The notes beneath the pieces were generated by a model that worked only from the letters and a program-made list of their open reading frames with translations, made no database searches and was not told where the DNA came from. This document shows positions 24,380 to 35,972 of a DNA stretch of 64,000 bases, in pieces. The position numbers were made by a program, and so were the translations under genes. Each line of letters begins with the position of its first letter. Position 1 is the stretch's first letter. The DNA comes from Antitrichia curtipendula (lineage: Eukaryota > Streptophyta > Bryopsida > Hypnales > Leucodontaceae): assembly GCA_951230915.1 (NCBI GenBank), contig OX579634.1:50605570-50669569 (forward strand). Direction: 5' to 3'.

Positions 24380-24813
24380 CCTACCTATGGTACAACCTGA
24401 AGTCGCCTCCTTTCACCTATCCGCGGTCGCCCTTCACCCGCAGTCGCCTCTTCATTTACCTGAAGTCGCCCCTTTATCCGCAGTCGCCTCTTCATTTATC
24501 TTGAAGTTGCCCCTTCACCTACCCTCGGTCGCCCCTTTATCCACAATTGCCTCTTCATTTACCTTGAAGTCGCCCCTTCACCTAACTGCGGTTGCCCCTT
24601 CACCCGCAGTCGCCTCTTCATTTACCTTGAAGTCGCCCCTTCACCTAACCGCGGTTGCCCCTTCACCCGAAGTCGCCTCTTCATTTATCTTGAAGTCGCC
24701 CCTTCACCTAACCGCGGTTGCCCCTTCACCCGCAGTCGCCTCTTCATTTACCTTGAAGTCGCCCCTTCACCTAACCGCGGTTGCCCCTTCACCCACGGTC
24801 GCCTAATCACCTA
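24380..24813. repeat. 63-bp GC-rich tandem array, inverted orientation
   Basis: Units of exactly 63 bp (starts at 24611, 24674 and 24737 share CGCCTCTTCATTTA). Each contains AAGTCGCCCCTTCACCTA and ACCGCGGTTGCCCCTTCACC, which are reverse complements of the GGGGCGAC/GCGGGTG cores elsewhere. Because 63 is a multiple of three, a 155-codon repetitive frame exists, but I do not regard it as a gene. Confidence 0.85.
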
Positions 24814-25154
24814 CCCGCATGCCCTCGGCACTAAAGGCTCCCCAAAATGGGGGGAGCGCCTCAACTGCCCGCCACCTCCCTGCCCGGGTAGGGCCAGCCC
24901 CATGCCAGCCTCAGTCCTGCTCAGCCCCGATGCCCTCACACCGCACCAGCCCCGCAACATCCTCCCGACGGCCCTCCCAGCCCAACCTAACCTCCCCATA
25001 TCTGCCCCCGATGCCAGGCCTCCCGAGCCACCCGGGCCTCAACTTCGGCGGCGCCGCCGCAGGGGTGGCACGCTCCTCCAGGCAGCGCAGAACTCTGGCG
25101 CAGGCTCCAGACTCCTCCAACTTCAAAACCTTCAAAACTTCTAAGTGTTTCTAA

Positions 25155-25265
25155 ATTTTAAATGCAATTATCTTTTAATCCGTACGATCAAAATCCACTG
25201 AAATTTTACCACGTCATCTCATACAAGTTAGGAAGAAGATCTTATGGTTACATTCTCAAAAACAT
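25155..25265. repeat. Fragment resembling the core of the TTAA family
   Basis: The segment AATGCAATTATCTTTTAATC...GAAATTTTACCACG...AGATCTTATGGTTACATTCTC parallels the core shared by the TTAA-flanked elements (AAATGCAAATATC...CCACAT...AGATCCTATGGTTAGAT). It has no ends or TTAA of its own and lies between the MULE left TIR and the transposase 3' end. Confidence 0.5.
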
Positions 25266-25500
25266 TGGTCTTGGTAGTTTATAATTGATACAATATAAAT
25301 CCCTCAAGGATGCCTTCATCTTTTCGGGATAGTATGCCATACCAAGTGTTGTACTAATTAATTTGATCAATGTAATGAAATTTTGGTGTGACATATAAGG
25401 ACTTCAACTACATCATAGAAATGAATGATTGTTGCACATAAGATTGTTGTAATAATCAGAAATGAATTCCACTAAAATTTAAAATCACACAACTTCAACT

Positions 25501-28500
25501 TTACTGCACAAACATTTCATGGTCACAATTTTTGCAAGAAACTGATGTTGCACCTCCTTCCACTAAAGTCTTGGTAGCACAAATCTCACAAGTCACTTTC
25601 GAAAGTTTGCGGAAGATGGCTCTCTTTTGCTTTGAATGTGAAATAAGCACATGAGAGGGCCGCTTGAACGGAGGTTGTGAAGCGCTTTCTTCACCAATTT
25701 CTAATGGAACTCGTTTCTTCCCATGTCCCATTCTTGTGCGTGTCACATTTTCTTGTACAACAGAAACATGTGATTCACGACGAGGAAGATCTATGATACC
25801 AGGCCTCTGGAATGTAAATGGCTCTGAAAATGATCTCATGAAACTCTGAAGAAGTTGTAACTTATGCTTCTTTTCATCTGCACTATAATCTCCAATAGAA
25901 TCTTTGACGGTTTGAAATAATGTCTCCGCTTCTCCAATTCCACTAAGCAATTTTGTACTATCTTCATCACATATTGAAGGTTCACCAATCTCTGCATCCA
26001 TATTGATTGGAAAAATTGGTAGTATATCGGGAGCATCATCTTCCACTATCATCATGTCCTCTACCACGTCATCCCCTTTTGATGTTTGAAAATATTTTTT
26101 GACAATCCATTGCACCCCCAAAATATGCTTGCAAGTTGAATTCCGGTCTAGACAATCGCAGAAATGTGTGTTCAATGATACATTGTACCAAGTTCCTGCA
26201 ATGGTCTCACTATGAATGCGGAATAACAAATGCTCCTTGTCTATCATTTGTAAAACATTGGATGCACTCAATTCATAGGACTTCAAAATCCTCTCGCCTC
26301 CTTTCAAACGATGTCGATTTCCTTTATCATTTGCTCTTCGTGAAAACCTCTCTGAATCACTTGTACATTAAAAATAACAATTACAATCTAATATTGTACA
26401 AAAATAGAACATTATATAATAAAGTATAAATTGGAAGAAATACGTACTTATACGTTGTGTCATCTTGAATTGGTTCAACATAGTAGGTTGTCCAACACGA
26501 GTTCCATCATCAGCGCTTCCAATAATAGCTACAATAAGATCTCGAAGTGAGTGATTCACTTTGCCTTGTAACAAAGTGTACTTGATGAATTTTCAATGGC
26601 GCTCTATATGATTAGTGGTATCTATTCCGCCATAAGAAAAAAGTCTACCAAATCTCGGCCAAAGTCTTCTTCAAGGTACATTTGAACCTGCCCAACCTGT
26701 AGATATATATGGTCCAAAAGCAGGAATGTGTTGAAACTCTACAGCAAATCTCCTCACATTTTCATCAAAGTGATCTTCATTTGGACAATACATTAAAATG
26801 TTTAGCGCTTGCCAAACTCTATCTTTATCCAATTGTGGAACCCGTGTAAGAAGGTTTTCACTCCATGCTTTCATAACATGAAAGTGACATAAAAGTACCC
26901 TTTTAGCTACTTGTACTCTATTATCTCCTTCCATACTCCAGCAATGAACATCCTTATCAACTACGTTGTTGATTGCATTCAAGGATGTTTTGTGTTTGTC
27001 AATCACAATCGCTGACGGCCGAACTTCACCAATATATTCAAAAATATGCGTTAAAGCCAACTCCAGAGCAATTCCCTCATGTCCCTCTTTGACATCAATG
27101 CTGCATAACATATAAAAGACTGGCATTCCTCTTCCATCCTGATTTGGAACGATTGCAACATAGAGCGGCAGACCATACTGATTTGTTTTGAATGTTGAAT
27201 CAACGGCCCACAAATTGCCAGGGGAGAATCTTTGTGTCATATCCTTCATGAAATCATCCTGAATAACAACTACAAAAGGTCTCTTTCTTGGATCAGTTGC
27301 CTTTGGCGTATAAGGCTGATAATAAATAACCTTTCCCAGATCTTGTAACATTGTAATTTCGATTTGAGCAGCATCCCAATCGTTCTTGCGATGAGAATCT
27401 GTAATTCAAACAAACATCACACATAGTTCAAATGTAATGCATAATGTAAAAGAATTGTCAATTATAAAATGACTATCAATTTTTTTAAAACAAGATGAAT
27501 CTGGACATTTACCATTAATTCTCACAGAATATGCAAGTGCTTGAACTTCAGTTTTGATAATATGGAATCGATAGGTGATACGCTCTAATTCCCTAACACT
27601 CTGACGAAAAAGTTCTTGATCTCGTTCAGATACTGATGCCACTGCTGCTGTAGAATACATAAACTTCAAATTTTCTTTTGCCCATAATATAACATAAGGA
27701 TGAACAGATAAAAAAAAACTATCAGCATCAGACGTAGGTTGATGTCCACTATGTCCAGTGTGTACGTATATTGTAGCATGTGCTTTCCCTGTGAGCTTCT
27801 CATCTGATTCCAATACCGTTTGAGACTCTACTACTTTCATCTGAAAAGTGCAATTGCATAATCTGGACATTCGATCACGTCTAGAGTTTTTAACCTCTGA
27901 TGCTTCCTCATCGTTTTTCTTTCTACGTGCACGACTTTTGTTGCCACCTCTATGACAACAATAAAGTACCACCGTGTGACGTTTTAGGTTTACGCGCTTC
28001 CAAACCTTTCTCAATACAATATGTTTCAAACATAATGCATCAAGAGTGGCATCCAAATCTTCTAGTGGAACTGGAATAATTTCATTCCACCATTTCGACC
28101 CTTGGCAATGTTGACAAGACTGCAGACAGTGCTGAACAAATGAATAATGAATCCCCCTTACATAAATATCCGTACTCCATTGCGAACATATTGCATTCAA
28201 CATTGGAGTTACCAATACATGTTTGCCAGTATTATCGACATGCGCCTTTTGCACAATGGAGTGCCATAATTCAACAGGTGGAATCACTCTATTTTTGGCA
28301 TCAATTCTTGGAGATAATGCCATACCATCAACAATTTCTACTACCTTCAATCTCCCTTGAAGTTGTTTCCAACGCTTGGTGGTATGAAAAGGAATATTGG
28401 CAGTTGTCGATCTTCCATGAACACTCAGTAGTGGCATGAATTCTGCATCTGCTTCATGAATCTGAATATAAGTAGGCAAATATCCCCCTTGCAAACATTC

Positions 28501-28968
28501 GATCATAAGCTTGTAGCTACCATGTGTGAAATGTACGTACTTCGGAAAAATATCAATAGAAACATGATCAAATACAGGTAGTGATGGATCCGAGAAAACA
28601 TCCATAAAATAAGTAGTTGAAGAAATATCTTGTCTATCACCAATATCCTCCCATTCTTCCCCTTCCTCCTCATGCCCTTCTCTCTCATAATCATTCCATT
28701 CTACCCATATCTTCTCATGCTCATCCCTCTCATGTTCATATATTTCATCACTATTCCATTCCTCTCGTATCCCCTCATGCATTTTAGTTTCAACGTAATC
28801 TGGAAGTTGCCCATAAGTGTCTTGAAATCTTGAAGTAGAAGCAAATGTACCACCATCCCCATGTACACCAAAAAGGAATTCTTGTACTCCAACCGAATTT
28901 TCGACATCATCTTCAAAATTGGAAGGATAAAAAAAGTCTCCATCCAAGAACTCTTCACTATTCTCCAT
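25501..28968 (-). pseudogene. MULE transposase (FAR1-like zinc finger, MULE core, SWIM), broken
   Basis: Transposase of the surrounding Mutator-like element. Exons 27513-28968, 26448-27398 and 25501-26351 join in one frame of 1086 codons; introns begin GTAAATG and GTACGTA and end in AG. From the N-terminus: an acidic region; a FAR1/WRKY-GCM1-like Cys/His zinc region (about 335-410: YCCHRGG...CNC...HTGHSGH); the MULE DDE core (D in AVDSTFK about 551, D in VIDKHKT about 617, then HFHVMKAW, and E in NHIERH about 752); a SWIM finger CxC...CxH (about 870); and a C-terminal CxxC...CxxC. Two in-frame TGA codons (26671-26673 and 26593-26595) interrupt it between DDE core and SWIM region. There are no frameshifts, so this is a recently silenced copy. 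The start at 28968 (ATGGAGAAT) is preferred over the upstream 29046. Confidence 0.88.
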
Positions 28969-29052
28969 ACTTGAAATCGCATGCCCATGAAGAGATCTAT
29001 AGTAGCATACACACACACCTTTACACAATTTAGAATATATATGCAAGAATTA

Positions 29053-29120
29053 CCCAAAACCCTAAACAATCTTAATCTCGACTTCCTAAACCCTAAAACA
29101 AAACCCTAAAACCCCTAAAA
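29053..29120 (-). promoter_or_regulatory. Telo-box cluster upstream of MULE transposase
   Basis: Four CCCTAAA-type motifs (AAACCCTAAA and relatives) lie 85-150 bp upstream of the transposase start. Telo boxes are known cis elements of plant promoters active in dividing cells. Here they are isolated motifs, not a telomere array. Confidence 0.45.
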
Positions 29121-29187
29121 TGTTGTTGCATATTGAAATGTAAAACTTTTATATACGCCAACCTCCATGTCTTTAGTTGAAGCATTT

Positions 29188-29530
29188 ATTATGCACACTA
29201 CAACCACAAAACATCTTCATAATAAATCATGCACTTCTTATAAAGTCTTTGTATTTATATGAAGACTAACACTTTCTAAAAAATGCAATGAAAGATGCAT
29301 CAAAAGAAGTATTAGCACTCATTGAAACTCACATTCCTCATCAAACAAACAAACAAATTCTTATGTACACTACAACCACAAAACATCTTCATAATAAATC
29401 ATACACTTCTTCTAAAGTCTTTGTATTTATATGAAGACTAACACTTTCTAAAAAATGCAATGAAAGAGCACAAAAAGAAGTATTAACACTCATTGAAACT
29501 CACATTCCTCATCAAACAAACAAACAACTT
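29188..29530. repeat. Tandem duplication of about 175 bp
   Basis: Two near-identical copies, each running from CACTACAACCACAAAACATC through TTGTATTTATATGAAGACTA to CTCATCAAACAAACAAACAA. They differ by a few substitutions and a short indel. They lie inside the MULE between its transposase 5' side and its right TIR. Confidence 0.85.
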
Positions 29531-29898
29531 CAAATTCCACTAAGCTTAAGTGAATGTACACATACTTGGTGAAGGAGCGGAGGTACGTACTTGGTGAAGT
29601 GCAGTCCGTAGAGGAGTCTGGAGCCTGCGCCAGAGTTCTGCGCTGCCTGGAGGAGCCTACCACCCCTGCGGCGGCGCCGCCGAAGTTGAGACCCGGGTGG
29701 CTCGGGAGGTCGGGCATCGGGGGCAGGTATGGGGAGGTTAGGTTGGGCTGGGAGGGCCGTCGGGAGGCTGCTGCGGGGCTGGTATGGTGTGAGGGCATCG
29801 GGGCTGAGCGGGATTGAGGCTGGCGTGGGGCTGGCCCTGCCCGGGCAGTTGAGGCGCTCCCCCCATTCTGGGGAGCCCTTAGTGCCGTGGCCCGCATG

Positions 29899-30000
29899 TG
29901 CCCCTTCACCCGTGGTCGCCCAATCACCTACCCGCATGCGCTCCTTCACCCGGTGTCGCCCTTCCCCGACCCGCACGCGCCCGAACCGGTAGTCGCCCAA
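29899..30000. repeat. GC-rich array remnant near right end of giant unit
   Basis: CCCCTTCACCCGTGGTCGCCC, CACCTACCCGCATGCG and CCGACCCGCACGCGCCC monomers continue the inverted array that the MULE interrupted at 24813. Confidence 0.75.
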
Positions 30001-30377
30001 GCTGACGTGGTTCTGTCTTTCCACGTCATTGCGGACAGCTAGACACGTAGGACAAATCCATTTACCATGGGGTAAAAAATTTCAAAACCCTAAATTTTTT
30101 GCAACGCATTTGTCGTCCATACACAACACTTGTCATATACGCGACGTGACACGTCCAATACGTCACTGAAACCCGAAAACCCGTCCGACAAGACAACCCT
30201 GATGGCATGCTTCTTATGAACCTTTCAAGTATTAGGACCTTTTGAATCTTCATCTTCAACCAATTTTTTCCCCTCAATATTGTAAGATCTTTACCTTTGG
30301 CTTGTAGGATAGTTATTTATACTATGAGAATCCTTTTCCATCAAAGAAATCTTTCTTTAAAACTCACTAATCTATAA

Positions 30378-31322
30378 CCTCTAAAGGACCAAGTGTCCGT
30401 TCAACGTACGTAAGAAATTTTGGGTAGGTTCCTACAAATTCATTTTCAATAAGACATTCATGAAATTTAGAAACAATGTGTAAACATGTACATCCTTTGT
30501 CAACTAATTTTTTTTTTATCAGGTGCACGGATCAAAAGTTATGTTGCCCTAAACTTTTTAGGAAGCTTGGATAATTTGGAAATCTTTGGACACTCTTTTG
30601 CAAAAAATATCATCGAATTTTGAAATTTGGCATGTATGTAATTAATAAAATTTGGCATACAATTGTCCAAAGAATACAAACTTTAGTTGTCAAATCACAT
30701 TCTAAGAGGAGTCAAACTTTGCTAGCCATCTTGGGATAATTTCAAGAAAAAACATTTTCTTCTAACTTTCAAGTCCTATTATCTTGCAATTAGTGAAGTC
30801 AAAAATTTTGAATTTTTTTTCACATATTCCAAATGTTTGTCTCTAATTTTTCACTTTTGGGATTTCAAATAAAATATTTCCTCATTGCACAAAAAAATGA
30901 CTAGTGTATTGCCAATTCACTTAACCGCTTTGCGTTGCAGGGTGGTTTAGAATAATTTAGACTCCATATTTTCTACTTAATTTTTTTTTGAATAAACCTA
31001 ATATCATATACTCATGAATGGTCAAAAATCCCATGTTTGTATAAAGAAAAAGTTTTACTCCAAATGAGCCCAAAGTCTGTTGCCCTTGTTTATTAGGATT
31101 GAAAAAAAGGTTTTTTATCTCACTTCAAATACTATAATCTTTCAATCTATGCGGTAAAGAGGGCTGAATTATTTTCCACACTTTGGTAAAATACTTTACT
31201 TTAGTTTTGTATGGTTGAAGTTCCCCATAAAAGTTTTGATTTTCTTCTTTGAATAACATACCCAAAAGTCGTAGTGTTTGGAATGTTTCCGTGGACCCCC
31301 TCCCCCGCTGGTCCTTTAGGGG
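30378..31322. mobile_element. TTAA-flanked element, copy B (945 bp)
   Basis: Starts CCTCTAAAGGACCAAGTGTC and ends GGTCCTTTAGG with TTAA at 31323-31326. The left target reads ATAA (30374-30377), a one-base change from TTAA. Internally it has the family core (CAAATATT-like text, AACTTTCAAGTCCTATTATC) but is divergent. No coding frame. Confidence 0.75.
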
Positions 31323-31411
31323 TTAAATTTGATCATTTGTCACAATATTAATGTAAGCTAATAACAAATTAGGCACCTAGAAAATGCCTCGATAGGTCAC
31401 TCCATGCGGGG

Positions 31412-31573
31412 ATTTGTATATCACATGCGGACAGTTTTTTTAATTTTGGGGGAGATTTTGATGACTATGAACCATTAGGAGGAGAAGGAGCCTTTACAAG
31501 GGCTGCTAGTTCCCAATCTCGTTCCCCTGAGATTCCTACACTCCCCTTCAATGATTACGGTAGTTATAATTGA
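31412..31573 (+). pseudogene. Possible terminal exon remnant, acidic/Ser-rich C-terminus
   Basis: An open frame ending at TGA 31571-31573 encodes a compositionally protein-like tail: FGGDFDDYEPLGGEGAFTR, then a Ser/Pro-rich stretch, then LPFNDYGSYN. Acidic-aromatic tails of this kind occur at the C-termini of some plant transposase-derived proteins. No start codon or partner exon could be found, and it lies just beyond a TTAA element, so it is probably a stranded fragment. Confidence 0.25.
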
Positions 31574-34500
31574 ATCTGACTCACCCGGTACGCGGGTGAT
31601 TTGTCACATGATGGGGTCCTGGCCAATACAGTAGATCAACGTGGATGGATGAATGTTGGCTTGGGAATCAAAAAGGCGATGAATCAAGGGAACCCTGTTT
31701 GCAGCTGTGAAAGCGAACGTTAATGAGCCGCCCAATTTTGTCTCAGGAACACGGGTGCGGGTACAACACCGAGTGACAGCAGGACTACCCATCTTGACAG
31801 CAGTGTGTGATGATTAACATTTGTGATGACAGAATGCACATTCATGATCAACTTTTCATCCTGATTAGGTTCATGGGAACTTCAAGGACGTTCTAATGAG
31901 TTCAAGAACGCTAAAAGGGAAGCAACCCCTTGAATGGTTCATTTCCCTCCTAATGAATTAAATGGTTCCTATTATTACCTAATTTTCTAATTCATGATAT
32001 TTCATGCCCCCTATAATTATTTAGAATTCTAAAGGATAGACAATTTTTAGCACCTTTATTTTGTTATGAGAATAAAAATTAATGTGAAAAAAGGCAAACA
32101 AAATGATTAGAGATAAAAATACAACACATAAACAATCCAGTGAAAAGAGGCTGTCACCCCTGGTTTGTATTAATTGCCCGTCCCCCCTTTTTCAAAAAAT
32201 TTAAAGGCCGTTGAATGTTTTTTTTTTAAAATGTTTACCTTTGAAATCGCCGTTGATTTCTCAGAAAATCACAAGCCGTTGATTTTGTGAGATTTAACTT
32301 GAACTGTCCAAATATCAATATGGATACGGATACCAAAATGAATACTGGGTATGGATACAATATTGTATACAAATACACAATAATATTGAATGTGAATACG
32401 GGTATATATACGGTATAATTCTGGATATGAAAACAAATATGGGTACAAGTATGGATACCGATACAAGATATGGGATGTTGTTTATCCCATATAGTTTGTC
32501 AATTGCATTCTTTTCTGAAAGTTACAAGAGGGCAAGGAGAAGGGGCAGGGTATGAAAATTTCAAAACTAATTTCAAAAAATTGGGGGGGGGTTATCGGAG
32601 AATTAATTTTAAAAATTGAATTTTGGATGCATTGTGACAAAAGTGTCATACAACAATGCACCCAAAAGAGGCAGTCACTGCCTACTTACACTCATTTAGA
32701 CACATACACACACATGCCTATTTAACTATAGACACAACATTCACTTAACAAAATTTGAAGCAACTAATATACATTATTGCCGTTTTTTTACTATAAAGCA
32801 TACAACTTATAAGAATCCTCAAATTGTTAAACAAATATGTAAGGTAAACCAGCTCATGACAAGCAAACTGTCCAATGCATATACCTAAAAAACCACCCAT
32901 TACAATCTTACATCAATCCATGACAAATTTTTGCTAATAAATGAGATTAGAACTTCATTAGGTTGGTTAGTAGTCAAAATCAATGCCTCGGATGATGGTA
33001 ATGGAGTTATTAGTGATTGCCATAGGACACTTACACCTTTTTAGTGTAAACTTGTCATAAAAACTTATTTTTTTATTCCTTCCATGTCATGGCCATGTTA
33101 GGAAATCTTGTGGTAATGTTAGAAAATCCAGTGACTGCTTTAGGTGGTAAAATGACCATTATGAAAACACTTTTTGCTGATTTGGGGTAGTCTAGAGATT
33201 ATTTTGGGTCAATTTTGGCAGCACAATTCAAAAATTCATAACAAAATCATACTTTGTCCAAAAAATAAAATTTCAATTGCTTCCTTCATTTCTCACATTT
33301 GTCTTTGTATAGGAAAAAATCTGATTTTTTTTCTAATGGCAACAAACTAGACTACTCATTTTGCTTGTTATAGGCAGGTTTACCTTAAAGAAAGGCCACA
33401 AAATAGAACAAAGACTAAAACAACACACATAAATTAAAAACTAACATCATTCACATCCAAGAAAATGTAAACAACAAAATGAAGCACCACATGTAATCCC
33501 ATCAACAGAGTGCGAGACATAGTGATACACCATGCAACACAAAACAACATGTAAGGATTAAGGAAGTAAAAAATGTGCAAAGTAAAAAAAATCCGGAAAG
33601 GCATAACTAAACCAAAAATGTTCAAGCATGTATGGTACACCAATAATAATAACAGTAAAGTATTTGAATCTTGAATTGTATTTACAATTCAATTGTAAGT
33701 ACATAAAGTAAATGGCTACCTTAATTCTACTACATACACTACATACAAAATCAACATAATAAAAAATGCCTTAAGCTAAGAGCCTAAACCTCATGCTAAA
33801 TCCTCTCACGCACGAGCTGTAGCAATCACCCACATGAGTGACAAGCTATGCCAAACTTCACTGTTTAATATGGAAACCTCGCGAGGTTGCCAACTCCAAC
33901 ACAAAATGCCCACACAACTCTTCTAAATCTTCATTGTTGAGATCTGATAGTGGGACAGTCATAGATGATCCAAAAATGATGCCGAAAGCTGCCATGATGT
34001 GAAGAAAAATCCCATGTTGCAGTTGAAGTTGTCCACTACAAATGCATCCCCATCAAACATAGGGTGTTTGGGGTGAATCCAGCCTTCATGACACACCTCA
34101 TACGTGATAGTCAACAAAAAACTTTAAATATGGACATTCATTTGATTGCAATTAGTAGCAATAAATCCTAAACTCAACATGCAAATGCAACAAGGGAAAC
34201 TCACTAGAGACCCTAAACCTTCATAGTGATAGCATGCACAAATACCACATTCAAACCATTCTTCAAGAAGCAGGAAGTGAAGTTGGTGCCATAGTGGAAA
34301 ACAAGATTCAAAGCATGCAAATGACACATCCAAAGTGAAGTAGGTAATAATATTTGAAGCATCAAAAATGTTTGTAGCGATACAGAGGAGAGGACTAGAT
34401 TGTAAAGTTGTGCAAGGATATAAAATATCTATTTCATTGGATTGTAACACAATTTTTCATCCAAACAAGTAACTCAACAATCCTATAGATTGATCCTATA

Positions 34501-34740
34501 TATAATATATAATAAATTCCTAGGATCCATATCCTAGAGCCTATCTTAAAAAAAAATTACAAATATCAAGTAGTATTTATATGTGTATCTTACTTATAAT
34601 TGAGTGTACATTAATTTGTACTCTATATATTACTTCAAAGTTTTAAAAAAAAATTTAAGACCATAAATTCATACCTCCCTACATTAAATTGTGTGTTGTT
34701 TCGTAAACAAATCTAAGTAACCATCCCAAGGAAAATGTTG
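31574..34740. other. AT-rich intergenic DNA
   Basis: Contains a patch around 32310-32470 with repeated GGATACnnnn / GGGTATGGATAC-like motifs and a small GC-richer patch at 31600-31790. Antisense frames at 33434-33643 and 34124-34450 show no domain. No gene is supported. Confidence 0.45.
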
Positions 34741-34744
34741 AATA

Positions 34745-35060
34745 AGGTAGGGTGCTCTATAAACGCCCCTACTTTAAAAGCGACCTCTAATACAAAGGTA
34801 CATATTGCATTCATTAGTGCACCATCAATATACAAATGGTATACAATTTAGGATGAGGGATGCTTTTAGTGACTACTCCATTTCAACTTAAAAAAATTGT
34901 AACTAATTCGATAGAGGTCCAAATACTATAAAAACAACTTCAATTAGATGTCAATATCATTTTTCTTTCACTAGAAATTTACTGAAAAATATTTCAAAAA
35001 GTCAAACTCTTTATAATTGTGAATCAACCCTCAAAAGGTTGCTTTATGAGCAGCCTACTT
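34745..35060. mobile_element. TA-flanked inverted-repeat element, second copy
   Basis: Ends AGGTAGGGTGCTC and (inverted) AAGTAGGCTGCTC, with TA on both sides (34743-34744 and 35061-35062). Its interior aligns with the 1846-2399 copy but is shorter (316 bp). Confidence 0.65.
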
Positions 35061-35062
35061 TA

Positions 35063-35972
35063 GATTTTCCACATTTGCTTATCATTGACATTGGTTAATC
35101 AAGTGCAATGCTTTTTTATTGCATGATTTTTTGCCAATTGGCTACCATAAGATGTTGCCTATTTTTTGTAAAGGAAATTTTCATTTTGGAAGATTAAATT
35201 AGCCAAATAACTGTTGTACAATATTTCAAAACCAATAACCAAATTTTATCAAGATACCACCTAGTGATTCCACTAAATACTCCTGATGTCAAAAATAATA
35301 TTTTTTTTGCTAAACTTGCTAAGATAGAAGTATCTATCAAATACTAATCATCTCTTAATTATGTCGTACATGTTTTTTTATGAAGTATCACCAAATTGGT
35401 GTGGCAGATCTTTACATGTGGCAAATATGACTATAAATAACAAAGCCTTTAGAAGATGGTATTTGTAATGCACTTCGGTTTCACTTAAATGATTTCTTCA
35501 AGAAATGACTTAAAAAATTCACATTTATAATTCCAAAATTTGTGAAAATGTTTATTTCTTTGTGAATTTGTGATTTTTAGTATACAAAATGAGACAAATA
35601 ACCTCAATTTATGTAATTTTGACTCTATCAATGTAATTTTTTCACATTGTACCATAAGGGTCAATTTCAATAGTAGTCTACCGGAATACTTTACTTTTCA
35701 GTATTCAATGGTTTGGGCAAGTTGAAAATCGCATTTTAGAAATTTAGCACTCTTGGCTTTTGACTTTTTTTGGTTTTTGTCTACCATAATTCTTCTCATT
35801 TTGTTTTGCATTGACTTTTTTTATCTTCTAATTTTTTAAATCAATGTTTTTTTCACTTGCTATATCTTTTCTTGGTTGATTTTTCTTTTCAAATCAATGA
35901 TAATTGTTAAATTAATATTTTAGAGTTTTAAGCTAGAAAATGCAAACTCTTTGAAATTTCTTACAAAATTAA
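35063..35972. other. AT-rich intergenic DNA, nothing recognised
   Basis: No supported gene, RNA or repeat boundary. Confidence 0.4.

Larger units (their letters stand above)
24822..29890. mobile_element. Mutator-like element (MULE), 5.07 kb, long TIRs
   Basis: Inverted repeats of about 280-290 bp (left 24822-25117, right 29611-29890) have GC-rich text such as GGCGCAGGCTCCAGACTCCT and its complement. An 8-bp duplication CCCGCATG flanks it (24814-24821 and 29891-29898). Outer ends are CCCTCGGCACTAAAGGCTCC and (inverted) CCACGGCACTAAGGGCTCC. It carries a degraded FAR1/MULE/SWIM transposase on the minus strand. It is inserted inside the GC-rich array of the larger hAT-like unit and is therefore younger than it. 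Confidence 0.88.
16026..30201. mobile_element. Giant hAT-like foldback unit (14.2 kb)
   Basis: The left end CAGGGTTGTTCTGCCGGAC and the inverted right end CAGGGTTGTCTTGTCGGAC match at 16 of 19 positions. The flanking 8-mers are identical: ATGGCATG at 16018-16025 and 30202-30209. CAGGG-type ends with an 8-bp duplication are typical of hAT elements. Inside, GC-rich arrays follow the left end and precede the right end, and an AT-rich satellite lies forward at 16.9-20.2 kb and inverted at 21.4-24.25 kb. A GC-rich array forms the centre at 20.34-21.42 kb. A MULE (24822-29890), a truncated TTAA element (17323-18140) and a CACTA-like MITE (18933-19084) are later insertions. Without the MULE and its target duplication the unit is about 9.1 kb. 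No hAT transposase was seen inside, so it would depend on proteins made elsewhere. Confidence 0.75.

Noticed and set aside
24339..24806. 155-codon repetitive protein frame
   Set aside because: It follows directly from the 63-bp tandem repeat being a multiple of three; there is no start context or other gene evidence.
29530..30024. Pro/Arg-rich open frames of 145 and 164 codons
   Set aside because: They translate the GC-rich MULE terminal repeat and adjoining array; the mirror frames appear in the left repeat.
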